Virus record (IMG/VR): IMGVR_UViG_3300031521_000117
Location: 1 to 45,388 of that record
Strand: one strand, 5' to 3'
DNA length: 45,388 bases
Source: a virus
Both the position numbers and the translations under genes were made by a program. Position 1 is the stretch's first letter. Every line of letters starts with the position of its first letter. Below the pieces are notes generated by a model. It was not told where the DNA came from. It made no database searches and worked only from the letters and a program-made list of their open reading frames with translations. This document shows positions 1 to 6,290 of the stretch, in pieces.

Positions 1-127
1 CATAAAAGTTAACTTATATGTTAATTTTTTCACGGATTCGAAGCTCGTTAACTGATAATAGTATTGGCCTGCCTTTAAACTGGCGGTCGAGTTTTACGCG
101 GTACTGATGCAAACATTTCTGAGGGCT
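1..127. repeat. Terminal direct repeat, left copy (contig closure)
   Basis: The 127 bases here are identical to the last 127 bases of the window (45262-45388). An exact overlap of this length is typical of a circular molecule assembled with a k-mer of 127, so the biological genome is most likely a 45,261-bp circle or circularly permuted molecule. A gene (45067-45264) ends its upstream side in this overlap and continues the early operon across the junction. Confidence 0.9.
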
Positions 128-250
128 TAACCAGGTTGTTTTCACTTCGACAACTGAGGCCGGTTCAATGGGCTTTTCGATGGTGTGAGCTCGGTAGTTT
201 TCAACCTGCACACGATCGCCCGGGAAAACTATTGGACCGGTGGCTTTCAT
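14..250 (-). CDS. Small hypothetical early protein (78 aa)
   Basis: An intact 78-residue frame in the early operon. I do not recognise the family. It has no signal peptide or membrane segment and mixes basic and hydrophobic residues; the stretch from FPGDRVQV to the C-terminal RIREKINI reads like a compact beta-rich domain. The ATG (250-248) overlaps the TGA of the preceding small membrane gene in an ATGA arrangement, which suggests translational coupling. The stop lies 11 bases before the ATG of the next gene across the contig junction. Being real is well supported by the coupling; function is unknown. Confidence 0.7.
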   Translation of the reverse strand: MKATGPIVFPGDRVQVENYRAHTIEKPIEPASVVEVKTTWLSPQKCLHQYRVKLDRQFKGRPILLSVNELRIREKINI

Positions 251-360
251 GATTGAGTGATGTTTTGATAGTAATAATTCGATTTTTCAGCCAGCATGTG
301 GGCGCAGTAATTCAAAAACAGGATGATTGAAACTGCAATTAACCAAATGATTAAGATCAT
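247..360 (-). CDS. Small single-pass membrane protein (37 aa)
   Basis: A 37-codon gene that starts MILIIWLIAVSIILF and therefore begins directly with a hydrophobic helix of about 16 residues, followed by a polar tail ending NITQS. It is linked by ATGA overlaps on both sides: its ATG overlaps the TGA of the DUF4406 gene, and its TGA overlaps the ATG of the next gene. That double coupling is the main evidence that it is real. The likely location is the inner membrane. Role unknown; small early membrane proteins of phages often alter host physiology, but nothing here shows it. Confidence 0.65.
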   Translation of the reverse strand: MILIIWLIAVSIILFLNYCAHMLAEKSNYYYQNITQS

Positions 361-734
361 GATACTTGAGTATTTATGGTTAGTACTTCATCTTCAATGT
401 CAGTTTTAAGGTCGCGCAATCCGCCAGATTCTTCAAAATAGATCCGGATCTTATTTGCCCGTTTTGTATTTATGTGAGCCGCTTCAGCAAATTCGCGCTT
501 TGCATTCATATCGTCCTTCCAGTCGCGAAGCAGATAAATAGCCGATGCCTGTTTCCTGATAACATCCATTCTTTTCTCAAGCTGCTCTTTAGATGTCCAG
601 TTTGTTGTAAATCCCATCTTCATCGGGTTGTTCACTTTTAAACCAAGTTCATGAAGCGAGTTTTCAGCTTCCTGAAACTTTGCTTTTACTCCTTCAAGTG
701 TATCATCTCCAATTTTTCCGATAATGCAAATCAT
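357..734 (-). CDS. DUF4406 / nucleoside deoxyribosyltransferase-like protein
   Basis: A 125-residue protein that starts ICIIGKIGDD, continues with an AE..L..LG..V.NP segment (about residues 22-37) and has YLLRDWKDDMNAKREF near residues 68-83. These are the hallmarks of DUF4406, a small Rossmann-like family related to nucleoside 2-deoxyribosyltransferases: an N-terminal G-rich strand, a conserved NP, and a D/S-acidic loop followed by a helix carrying E. Such proteins are common in phages, and the substrate is usually unknown. It is the first protein gene after the tRNA region and the head of an ATGA-coupled string of small genes. Family assignment is fairly secure; the reaction is not. Confidence 0.75.
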   Translation of the reverse strand: MICIIGKIGDDTLEGVKAKFQEAENSLHELGLKVNNPMKMGFTTNWTSKEQLEKRMDVIRKQASAIYLLRDWKDDMNAKREFAEAAHINTKRANKIRIYFEESGGLRDLKTDIEDEVLTINTQVS

Positions 735-907
735 ACTATTTCAGTTTTTTTGGCGGGAAGCAAGGGGTACCCTTACGGGACCGACCCCTACAGCTTCAAC
801 CACCGGTTGTCCCCGTGAATGCGATCAAACATTAACAGGGTTGGGAATGCACCGGCGCCGGTTTGGTATCCGAATATACGTCAGTGCAGGAAACCATCGT
901 TTCAGTC

Positions 908-967
908 TGTGGCCATGCGGGGAGTCGAACCCCGCTCACTCGTCTCAATTCTTCATCCGCTATAGCC
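908..967 (-). other. Orphan tRNA 3'-half-like sequence
   Basis: On the minus strand there is a perfect T-arm: 5-bp stem CGGGG/CCCCG around the loop TTCGACT (918-934), followed by CATGGCC and A, exactly where an acceptor strand and discriminator base should be. No complete 5' half fits: the best partner, GGCTATA at 961-967, pairs at 6 of 7 positions but leaves only 58 nt, too short for a D arm plus anticodon arm. CCA is not encoded. It could be a decayed tRNA, part of another structured RNA, or a captured tRNA 3' end used as an attachment core. The wider stretch 735-1075 holds no protein gene I trust. Confidence 0.45.
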
Positions 968-1075
968 GTTTTGCCCGTCTTTCCGGGCTGTCTCCGTCTT
1001 TCCGTATTGTCAGCGAGTTCTTGATTTATATTAAAGGTTGGTTTCCAATTTACTCGCATACCGTTAACCACTCCG

Positions 1076-1148
1076 TGGCGAGGATGGGATTTGAACCCAC
1101 GACCTCCGGGTTATGAGCCCGGCGAGCTACCAGCTGCTCTACCTCGCG
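1076..1148 (-). tRNA. tRNA-fMet(CAT), initiator type
   Basis: A 73-nt cloverleaf: acceptor CGCGAGG/CCTCGCC, D arm GAGC/GCTC, anticodon arm CCGGG-CTCATAA-CCCGG, T arm GTGGG-TTCAAAT-CCCAT, discriminator A. The anticodon is CAT. Two initiator hallmarks are visible: an unpaired 1:72 position (C:C) and three consecutive G:C pairs closing the anticodon loop (GGG/CCC). These separate initiator from elongator tRNA-Met. CCA is not encoded. It lies between the LuxR-type regulator and the early operon, downstream of a hairpin at 1173-1201. Confidence 0.9.
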
Positions 1149-1172
1149 AAATACTTTAAACACTCTAAAAAT

Positions 1173-1201
1173 GCCCCGGCTAAATAACCGAATGCCGGGG
1201 C
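1173..1201 (-). terminator. Hairpin terminator after the LuxR-type gene
   Basis: GCCCCGGC (1173-1180) pairs with GCCGGGGC (1194-1201), a perfect 8-bp stem with a 13-nt loop. Read on the minus strand it is followed by ATTTTT, so it should end the Cro-like/LuxR transcript just before the tRNA. The rest of 1149-1275 holds nothing else I recognise. Confidence 0.7.
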
Positions 1202-1275
1202 TTGATTGTTTGGTTCGTGAACGCAGGGCGGTTTTGGTTAGCTGGGCCCAGAACAGCAGAGAATATCAATTAAGT

Positions 1276-1818
1276 TTAATTGACTAGCTTATTTTTGACA
1301 GCATACACAGCCAATAACCTGTCAGGATTCGCCCTGCCGGTAAATCCCAATTTTGTATAAATATGAGTTGTGTGATTGTGAACTGTTGAATGGCTTATAA
1401 AAAGGTGTTCGGCGATTTCCAACTCAGAAAAACCTTTAACAAAAAGGCTGATCACCTGAATTTCTCGGTCCGATAATTTTCCTGAAACCCTTGCTTTGCA
1501 GGTAATCCGTTTGCAGGTGTGCCGAACTGGACAGGAAACGCGCTCGAGTATAAAGTTACCATCATCATCAACATCCGGATTGCCGTCTTTTGTACTAAAA
1601 TTACAAGCAACGAATTGATAAACCCTTCCATATTCGCAACCAACATTACCAACTAGCACGCAAAGCTCTGCATGTACATCAGGAAATTGTTCCTCAATTT
1701 TCGCATCAAGTGCAATGAAAAATGAACGGGGTGTTTCGTCGAACCTGGTAACTGATCCGGTTTTTAAATCCTCAATCAGGAGCATATCTTTTAGCGTATT
1801 GAAATAGAATTCTTTCAT
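1276..1818 (-). CDS. LuxR-type HTH transcriptional regulator with Cys-containing N-terminal domain
   Basis: 180 residues. Residues about 114-178 are a LuxR/GerE helix-turn-helix: LSDREIQVISLFVKGFSELE, then IAEHLFIS, HSTVHNHTTHIYTKL. This is the standard DNA-binding domain of the family. The N-terminal part is not a response-regulator receiver. It carries cysteines at about 53, 61, 72, 96, 102 and 107, the last three just before the HTH (C-x5-C-x4-C), which could bind a metal or form disulfides. The gene follows the Cro-like gene by 11 bases and probably shares its promoter at 2081-2112. It is the only obvious regulator in the lytic direction besides Cro, so it is a candidate activator of the late promoters; that is inference. 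Confidence 0.82.
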   Translation of the reverse strand: MKEFYFNTLKDMLLIEDLKTGSVTRFDETPRSFFIALDAKIEEQFPDVHAELCVLVGNVGCEYGRVYQFVACNFSTKDGNPDVDDDGNFILERVSCPVRHTCKRITCKARVSGKLSDREIQVISLFVKGFSELEIAEHLFISHSTVHNHTTHIYTKLGFTGRANPDRLLAVYAVKNKLVN

Positions 1819-1829
1819 ACGTCTATATT

Positions 1830-2036
1830 TTATGGGAACAGGATTTCAATAGGAATTTCAACTATCTGTGCAATGACTACTTTTTGAGGATAGTCGAAAT
1901 CGTTGTTTCTTAGTTTTACATAGAATGTTTCTTTTGATATTTCGAGCTTTGCGCAAATATCATCTCTCAGTTCTGAGGGTTTTCGTTTCAGTTTCTCGTA
2001 GTAAGCTTTAAAGTCTATTTTTTCAGTGTTTTTCAT
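1830..2036 (-). CDS. Cro-like small DNA-binding protein
   Basis: 68 residues from the ATG at 2036. A longer frame exists upstream, but it would begin inside the promoter at 2081-2112, so the MKNTEKIDF start is chosen. The core RDDICAKLEISKETFYVKLR looks like a helix-turn-helix: a control helix, a tight turn, then a recognition helix with TFYVKL. The C-terminus VEIPIEILFP is a typical end of small XRE-like proteins. It faces the repressor gene at 2152 across a 115-bp divergent region, which is the classic layout of a lysogeny switch. Cro-like function is inferred from size, fold and position. Confidence 0.65.
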   Translation of the reverse strand: MKNTEKIDFKAYYEKLKRKPSELRDDICAKLEISKETFYVKLRNNDFDYPQKVVIAQIVEIPIEILFP

Positions 2037-2080
2037 GTTTGCTTTGTTAATACCTGAATTGTTTTGTACTTTTCTGAAAG

Positions 2081-2112
2081 CAAATGTAAACTTTAGTATA
2101 ACACGAAGCAAA
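2081..2112 (-). promoter_or_regulatory. Early promoter, Bacteroidota type (for the Cro-like operon)
   Basis: On the minus strand TTTG (2112-2109), then 20 bases, then TACATTTG (2088-2081). This is an exact match to the Bacteroidota -33 TTTG / -7 TAnnTTTG promoter, with the usual spacing. The start of transcription would be about 2074, giving a leader of about 40 nt to the ATG at 2036. It lies in the repressor/Cro divergent region, so the repressor probably binds nearby. Confidence 0.7.
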
Positions 2113-2151
2113 CTAATTTATGCCTTTTAGTCAACTTTAATATAATTTAGA

Positions 2152-2523
2152 ATGAGTCTAAATATTGATGAGATTTATGACAATGTTGAAAGTTATAGGA
2201 ATGTGAATAATTTTTCACAGGACAAAATGGCTGAAATCCTTGGACTTGCTAATAAACAAGCATATCAGAAGATGATGAAGAGTAAGTCAATGAAACTTAT
2301 TTACATTATAAATTTAGTTAATAAGACAAACTTACCAATTGATCACTTTTTACACGAGTCAACTAAATCACCACATAAGTATAAAATAGAAGATAAAATG
2401 AGAGTTGCAGAAGATGGTTGTGCAATGTGCATAGAGAAAGATAAACGAATTTTATTATTAGAAAAGCATATTGAATTGTTGGAATTTAGCCTGGGAAAGT
2501 ACCGGAAAAACGGCTCAGAGTAG
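2152..2523 (+). CDS. Phage repressor-like XRE-family HTH protein
   Basis: 123 residues. Residues about 14-58 form an HTH: RNVNNFSQDKMAEILGL, then ANKQAYQKMMKS, then a helix ending in NLPIDHFL, the usual layout of an XRE-type DNA-binding domain. Residues 95-118 (KDKRILLLEKHIELLEF) look like a short coiled coil for dimerisation. A CAMC segment lies between them. There is no LexA-like peptidase domain, so induction by RecA-driven self-cleavage is unlikely. It is divergent from the Cro-like gene and followed by a small gene and the integrase on the same strand. The role as lysogeny repressor is inferred from position and fold. Confidence 0.72.
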   Translation: MSLNIDEIYDNVESYRNVNNFSQDKMAEILGLANKQAYQKMMKSKSMKLIYIINLVNKTNLPIDHFLHESTKSPHKYKIEDKMRVAEDGCAMCIEKDKRILLLEKHIELLEFSLGKYRKNGSE

Positions 2524-2584
2524 TTTATCGAAGTAAAATTATATCTGAAGATCAACTGAAGATTGTGTTTGAAAACTAAATCAT

Positions 2585-2818
2585 ATGAAAATACTCATCA
2601 AAAAGGAATTAATCGAAGAGCTTTCAAATTCATTAGAAGAAAGTTATTTATTGATATCTGAAGAATTAAACAATAATAGACCTGTTAATACAGGAATGTG
2701 GACCGCTCCTATAATGGAAATCGACAAAGTATATCTTGACAAACAGATTGATGGACTACTTTCAGTCACAAAAAAGTTAAAAGCTATTAAGGAGTTTAAC
2801 AGAAAAAAGCCTTTGTAA
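2585..2818 (+). CDS. Small hypothetical protein of the lysogeny block (77 aa)
   Basis: 77 residues, rich in Lys, Glu, Leu and Ile, starting MKILIKKELIEELSN. It is predicted mostly helical, with a GMWTAPIMEI segment in the middle and a basic C-terminus. I do not recognise a family. It lies 61 bp after the repressor gene and 239 bp before the integrase on the same strand, so it is probably co-expressed with the repressor in the lysogen. An excisionase-like or accessory role would fit the position, but nothing in the sequence shows it. Confidence 0.55.
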   Translation: MKILIKKELIEELSNSLEESYLLISEELNNNRPVNTGMWTAPIMEIDKVYLDKQIDGLLSVTKKLKAIKEFNRKKPL

Positions 2819-2828
2819 TTGACCTTCA

Positions 2829-3055
2829 CATTCAAAAATCATTCAAATTTTAAATTTAAAAATTGAACAAAGAACTGATATATTAACATATAGGATATCC
2901 TGATAGTGATCTTACCGGGGTCACAAAGAGGTTGTCTTTCAAGGGCAGCCTCTTTTGCATTGACTGTGTTTGCTGGGGTTTTGGGATATTTAGGATAATT
3001 ATTGAGGTCATAAAATCCATTCAAATTCCGTTTTCATTCAAAATACATTCATAAA
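2829..3055. other. Candidate attP: paired 10-bp repeats flanking a core
   Basis: This gene-free stretch just upstream of the integrase has five copies of a CATTCAAAWT-like repeat in one orientation: 2829 (CATTCAAAAA), 2840 (CATTCAAATT), 3018 (CATTCAAATT), 3035 (CATTCAAAAT) and 3046 (CATTCATAAA). Two pairs are spaced 11 bp, about one helical turn, and the two groups are separated by about 170 bp. Arm-type sites of tyrosine integrases have this arrangement around a strand-exchange core. The middle holds a strong hairpin (2925-2955). The assignment is inference from pattern and position. Confidence 0.45.
2925..2955 (+). terminator. 12-bp hairpin inside the putative attP region
   Basis: AAAGAGGTTGTC (2925-2936) pairs with GGCAGCCTCTTT (2944-2955), 12 pairs including two G-T, with a 7-nt loop and TTTT at the plus-strand end. 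It resembles intrinsic terminators that follow many Bacteroidota genes. It may end the repressor transcript before the integrase, or be a piece of host sequence shared with attB. Confidence 0.55.
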
Positions 3056-3057
3056 AA

Positions 3058-4263
3058 ATGAGCTCTCCTAAAGTTTTTCTGCACGAAGCGTATAAAAAGA
3101 AAGATGGTACATGTGCTGTCTATGTGCTGGTGCATATCGATAACCGATCAATCAAGTTTCCGACAGGAATTACCGTTGCTCCGGATCATTTTGATCGTGT
3201 GAAAATGAGAATAAAGGGAAACTCTCAGAAGGTAAAGGATGATAACATGATAATTGATAAATCTTTGGCACGGATCAATGACGTGGAGGTTCGGTACCGG
3301 TTGCAACAAAAAGAATTGACGGCTGATTTATTGAAAAAAGAATGGAAAAACCCGGCCAGGCGGGTTGATTTCTTTGCATTTTTTAATGAAGCTATAAAAG
3401 AAAGGAAAAACGATATTGCCGATAGTACATATAACCAGCATCAATCTGCTATCAATAAGTTGAAAGAATTCAGACCTAAACTGGCATTTACTGAAATTGA
3501 CAGTGAATTGATTGAGCAATACCGGCGGTGGCTGAAATCGACGAAAAAGAACGATCTGAACACTATTTATACTGCACTGAAGAATTTCAAAACCTATGTG
3601 AATATTGCAAAGCGTAAAGGTGTGATTGATGAATCACCTTTTGACAGCTATTCAATTCGAAGATCGAATCCGGAACGGGTATTTTTAGATGAAGTGGAAT
3701 TACAATCGCTCTGGAAGTTATATCTGAAGGATTATCTTGACGAAACTAATCAGCGTGTATTACGACACTTTTTGTTTATGTGCTTTACCGGTCTGCGAAT
3801 TTCGGACTTAAAAACGATTACTACTGAAAGTATAATAGGAGATAGATTGGTCTATTTCCCGGTTAAGACACGAAGTATAAAAAAAGAAGCGGTTAAAATA
3901 CCTATAAATATCTGGGCAAAAAAACTGATTTCTGATGAAGGATCAAAAACAGGAGTGCTGTTTAATTGCATTTCGGAGCAAAAAATGAATGTTAAGATTA
4001 AAGATATAGTGGCGGTTGTAAAAATTGCTAAAGACGTGAGCAATCATAGTGCAAGACATACATTTGCAACTCTTTGGCTTCGTAAAACAAAGGATGTGCT
4101 GGCACTTCAAAAGTTACTTGGACATAGTGACATTACACAAACAATGATATATACGCATATCACTGATGGTATGATTGCTGAAGAAATGAAGAATTTTGAG
4201 AATACACTTTTCTTTAACGCAAAAAACCCCGGCTCAGGCACGAGAACCGGGGAAACCATTTAA
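3058..4263 (+). CDS. int: Tyrosine recombinase / phage integrase
   Basis: 401 residues. The N-terminal about 100 residues are the arm-binding domain usual in Bacteroidota integrases (GTCAVYVLVHIDNRSIKFPT). A SAM-like core-binding domain follows (about 103-190), then the catalytic domain with R247 (FTGLR), H330 and R333 (NHSARH), H356 (LLGH) and the nucleophile Y365 (MIYTHI). All active-site residues are present, so the enzyme should be active in integration and excision. The C-terminal NPGSGTRTG tail is encoded by the same DNA that forms the terminator of the opposing late operon (4227-4252). The start ATG follows an A-rich leader directly after the possible attP. Confidence 0.95.
   Translation: MSSPKVFLHEAYKKKDGTCAVYVLVHIDNRSIKFPTGITVAPDHFDRVKMRIKGNSQKVKDDNMIIDKSLARINDVEVRYRLQQKELTADLLKKEWKNPARRVDFFAFFNEAIKERKNDIADSTYNQHQSAINKLKEFRPKLAFTEIDSELIEQYRRWLKSTKKNDLNTIYTALKNFKTYVNIAKRKGVIDESPFDSYSIRRSNPERVFLDEVELQSLWKLYLKDYLDETNQRVLRHFLFMCFTGLRISDLKTITTESIIGDRLVYFPVKTRSIKKEAVKIPINIWAKKLISDEGSKTGVLFNCISEQKMNVKIKDIVAVVKIAKDVSNHSARHTFATLWLRKTKDVLALQKLLGHSDITQTMIYTHITDGMIAEEMKNFENTLFFNAKNPGSGTRTGETI
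4227..4252 (-). terminator. Late-operon terminator overlapping the integrase 3' end
   Basis: On the minus strand CCCCGG, a 14-nt loop, CCGGGG and then TTTTTT. It lies 42 bases after the last late gene (stop at 4294) and within the last codons of the convergent integrase gene, so it should stop late transcription before it runs antisense through the lysogeny block. Confidence 0.75.
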
Positions 4264-4293
4264 TTTAAAAACTGAGGAAAAACAAGGCCGGGT

Positions 4294-4683
4294 TTAATTA
4301 GATGACACCTTGAAGGTGCCACCTCCTTTCTTGAGGTTTGGAATCAAGGCATTGATAAGAGCGGCAAGCCAGTTAAAAATACTATTGTCTTTCTCTGAAG
4401 GTGTAAGTCGGACGATTAGTTCTATAAATACGAGTATTCCACCCAGCAGCGCAATCCAATTATTTGTAAAGAAATTTCCTGTAGGAGCAACTTCAGTAGT
4501 ATTAGGATCTACTACAGGAGCGGATCCACCTCCTTCCTCCTGTGCGATTGCGACAGGCGCTACTAATGAATTATCAACTACGAAACATGTTTGATCGTGC
4601 CGGATGCCATTCGCAGAGCTGGTCTGCGGAAGTGATATCATCAGCGCGATCGCGAAAATCATAAATGCAATAAACTTTTTCAT
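4294..4683 (-). CDS. Exported or membrane protein with signal peptide and one C-terminal helix (129 aa)
   Basis: The N-terminus KKFIAFMIFAIALMISLP, followed by TSSANG, is a clear signal peptide. The middle is a Gly/Pro/Thr-rich low-complexity linker (EEGGGSAPVVDPNTTEVAP). Residues about 73-93 (WIALLGGILVFIELIVRL) form a membrane helix, and the C-terminus is basic (NLKKGGGTFKV). I do not recognise the family; similar small membrane proteins occur beside lysis genes of Bacteroidota phages. It is the last gene of the late strand and has its own late-type promoter (4719-4753). Envelope location is well supported; a role in lysis is inference. Confidence 0.7.
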   Translation of the reverse strand: MKKFIAFMIFAIALMISLPQTSSANGIRHDQTCFVVDNSLVAPVAIAQEEGGGSAPVVDPNTTEVAPTGNFFTNNWIALLGGILVFIELIVRLTPSEKDNSIFNWLAALINALIPNLKKGGGTFKVSSN

Positions 4684-4718
4684 GATCTGAAAATATTGGT
4701 TAAAAAATTAATGATGAT

Positions 4719-4753
4719 CAAATTTTGTGAAAACCGAATAATAACGAAAGGAC
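4719..4753 (-). promoter_or_regulatory. Late promoter 1: GTCCTTT-N20-AAAATTTG
   Basis: Minus strand GTCCTTT (4753-4747), 20 bases, then AAAATTTG (4726-4719), matching TAnnTTTG at 5 of 6 fixed positions. It precedes the gene starting at 4683 and follows the hairpin-forming repeat at 4761-4798. One of seven such elements. Confidence 0.6.
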
Positions 4754-4760
4754 AGAATTA

Positions 4761-4798
4761 GATTGCTTCCCGCCACGTTCCTCGCGGTCGCAATGACG
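4761..4798. repeat. Short palindromic repeat, family A
   Basis: On the minus strand ATTGCGACCGC, a short loop, then GCGGGAAGCAAT, folding into a two-part hairpin (ATTGC/GCAAT and CCGC/GCGG). It resembles the CATTGCGA...GAAGCAATC repeats scattered through many Bacteroidota chromosomes. It fills most of the gap 4754-4814. Confidence 0.6.
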
Positions 4799-4814
4799 AT
4801 GAAAGAAGCATTCA

Positions 4815-5123
4815 TCAGAATTTCGATTGCTCAGCTTCCTCCTTTGCGGTTTCTTCCTGAAGTCTTGCTTCGCGTCGTTTTGCCCTGCGCTCTTTTCTTA
4901 GTTCACGGCGGGTAGGCGCTGCGGGCTGGCTTACATCCTGTGTATTGCCTTCGCCACGTTGCTTCAGTTTACCTATATTTTGTTCTTGTGCAGCGATATA
5001 CGAATCAGCATTGATAATCGGTTGATCAGGTTTTATTTGCTTCATCGCATAAACCAGGGCGGCAGCCACACCGACAAAGAAGATAGCAATGTATTTCCAG
5101 ATGTTTAAGAAAAATAGTTTCAT
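4815..5123 (-). CDS. Membrane-anchored charged protein, spanin-like (102 aa)
   Basis: An N-terminal membrane helix (about residues 6-27, IWKYIAIFFVGVAAALVYAM) is followed by a hydrophilic tail with IAAQEQNIGKLKQ and a highly charged helix RRELRKERRAKRREARLQEE. The layout of one short N-terminal anchor plus a long helical, charged periplasmic part is that of an inner-membrane spanin, and the gene sits in the lysis cassette after holin and endolysin. The ATG overlaps the stop of the preceding gene (ATGA). No lipoprotein partner is obvious, so the spanin call is tentative. Confidence 0.6.
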   Translation of the reverse strand: MKLFFLNIWKYIAIFFVGVAAALVYAMKQIKPDQPIINADSYIAAQEQNIGKLKQRGEGNTQDVSQPAAPTRRELRKERRAKRREARLQEETAKEEAEQSKF

Positions 5124-5326
5124 GACCTGTTTTTTTCGTTGATCTCTGAAATCAAATTGTAGCCTTCAGCAAAACAATGAAGGGCATTTTTAACAGCTAC
5201 ACTATTCAAATCGTCGCCTTTATCCGGATCGTTTCTCTTTTCGTACAAAGGCACGGCTTTTTCAAAATATTCACGGGCAAGGGATAGATGAGCAAACCCT
5301 ATTGTCATAAATTCTTCAGGTTCCAT
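5120..5326 (-). CDS. Hypothetical protein of the lysis cassette (68 aa)
   Basis: 68 residues from the ATG at 5326, which lies 10 bases after the endolysin stop; a longer frame would need a TTG overlapping that stop. The sequence MEPEEFMTIGFAHLSLAREY, followed by a Lys/Asp-rich loop and VKNALHCFAEGYNLI, suggests two helices like a TPR hairpin. No membrane segment. I do not recognise it. It lies between the endolysin and the spanin-like gene and is ATGA-coupled to the latter, so it is expressed with lysis functions. Confidence 0.6.
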   Translation of the reverse strand: MEPEEFMTIGFAHLSLAREYFEKAVPLYEKRNDPDKGDDLNSVAVKNALHCFAEGYNLISEINEKNRS

Positions 5327-5336
5327 ATTGTTGATT

Positions 5337-5753
5337 TTACACAATTAATAATTCGGTTCCCTGCCAGTAACGTACATCTGAATGAACCCAGGTTACATTA
5401 TCTTCGATGCAAGTGATTCCAAGTTCTTTGTAATGAAGTCGGATATATGCGCGAACTTCAGAAGCTGGCACTGAGAAGATTTTGTCTGAAGCACGGCCAA
5501 AGGTGTGTTGTGAAGTATAGGAATAATCGGGGCTTTCGGGTGTTCGTATGCCCGACCAGTTACGTGGACCGCCCTGCCACCAGTTATTGATTGTAACTGA
5601 TCCGAATATATCGCGAAGTTTTTGATCGGCTTCAATCAATCTTTTATCAAGTAATCCAATAAGGATATGAGGTTTTGAAATATATTTCAAATACAAATCT
5701 TTTGGAATATACTCGTCGAGACATAGGTTCGTTGTGAGTTTAATCCTTTGCAT
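5337..5753 (-). CDS. M15-family peptidoglycan peptidase (endolysin)
   Basis: 138 residues. The zinc-binding pattern of the peptidase M15 (DD- or LD-carboxypeptidase/Hedgehog-like) fold is present: H83 and D90 in SQHTFGRASD, catalytic E117 (CIED) and H124 in WVHSDVRYW. The preceding NNWWQGG..NWSGIR is also usual in phage M15_3 enzymes. It should cleave peptide cross-links in the host wall. The ATG at 5753 overlaps the end of the holin gene by 14 bases; a longer frame upstream would lie mostly inside the holin gene and is not chosen. No signal peptide, so release depends on the holin. Confidence 0.85.
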   Translation of the reverse strand: MQRIKLTTNLCLDEYIPKDLYLKYISKPHILIGLLDKRLIEADQKLRDIFGSVTINNWWQGGPRNWSGIRTPESPDYSYTSQHTFGRASDKIFSVPASEVRAYIRLHYKELGITCIEDNVTWVHSDVRYWQGTELLIV

Positions 5754-6195
5754 TTTCAACCTCCTTTTCTGTAATATCAATTCCCGTATTGTCTTCAACA
5801 CGTTTGGCAATAAATAATTTTAGTATTCCAAAAATTCGGCTTCCGGTGAGTTGGTCCATGTTTTCGAGTGCACTCCAGGCATAAAAACCCGAAATCAACC
5901 AGGCTGCAATGTTGTACGATGCCGCTATATTTTGATCCATCTCTTTATCCATTGCATATAACAGAGCTACAAAAACAGTAGCACCAACGGCCCTTTCGAT
6001 TGCAACAAATAGTTTTGACATCGAAAATTTTTCTTTGCGTTTGCAAACTGATGCCAGGATACCGGCAAACAGATCGAAAGCCAGTGCGGCCCACATTACG
6101 TGAACAGCTCCTTGTATTTCAGTAAAATAGCCTATGATTGCGAAGAACACTGCACAAACAGTGTGATAGAAGTGATTGTAAAGCCAGTCTGTCAT
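5740..6195 (-). CDS. Phage holin
   Basis: 151 residues with several hydrophobic helices: TVCAVFFAIIGYFTEI (about 12-27), VMWAALAFDLFAGILASV (33-50), AVGATVFVALLYAM (69-82) and AASYNIAAWLISGFYAWSAL (91-110), then a charged C-terminus. The order of helices and the basic CKRKEKFSMSKL loop match the phage holin family often called toxin-secretion/phage-lysis holin. It should form pores in the inner membrane and release the M15 endolysin encoded immediately downstream. It is the first gene of a unit led by a late-type promoter (6212-6247). Confidence 0.82.
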   Translation of the reverse strand: MTDWLYNHFYHTVCAVFFAIIGYFTEIQGAVHVMWAALAFDLFAGILASVCKRKEKFSMSKLFVAIERAVGATVFVALLYAMDKEMDQNIAASYNIAAWLISGFYAWSALENMDQLTGSRIFGILKLFIAKRVEDNTGIDITEKEVENAKD

Positions 6196-6211
6196 GATAG
6201 CGTTTTTATTT

Positions 6212-6247
6212 CAAACTTAACGCTGAAGGAAGGGGGATGAAAGGACA
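6212..6247 (-). promoter_or_regulatory. Late promoter 2: GTCCTTT-N21-TAAGTTTG (lysis unit)
   Basis: Minus strand GTCCTTT (6247-6241), 21 bases, then TAAGTTTG (6219-6212), a perfect TAnnTTTG. The ATG of the holin follows 16 bases later. It lies directly after the hairpin at 6249-6274. Confidence 0.7.
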
Positions 6248-6248
6248 A

Positions 6249-6274
6249 AAAAAGCGACCGAGGCCGCTTTTTAA
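6249..6274 (-). terminator. Terminator before the lysis unit
   Basis: Minus strand AAAAAGCG, a GC-rich loop, CGCTTTTTTT: an 8-bp stem running into a T run. It ends the tail transcript, and the late promoter element GTCCTTT begins right at the end of the T run. Confidence 0.7.
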
Positions 6275-6290
6275 AAGTACGTTTAAAATC

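Noticed and set aside
908-967. Suppressor tRNA for the interrupted genes
   Set aside because: No anticodon arm can be drawn, so there is no basis for calling it a suppressor.
832-1071. 79-codon minus-strand frame over the tRNA-like region
   Set aside because: It reads through the T-arm and gives a peptide (SGVRLPAWPQ) typical of spurious translation of tRNA 3' ends.
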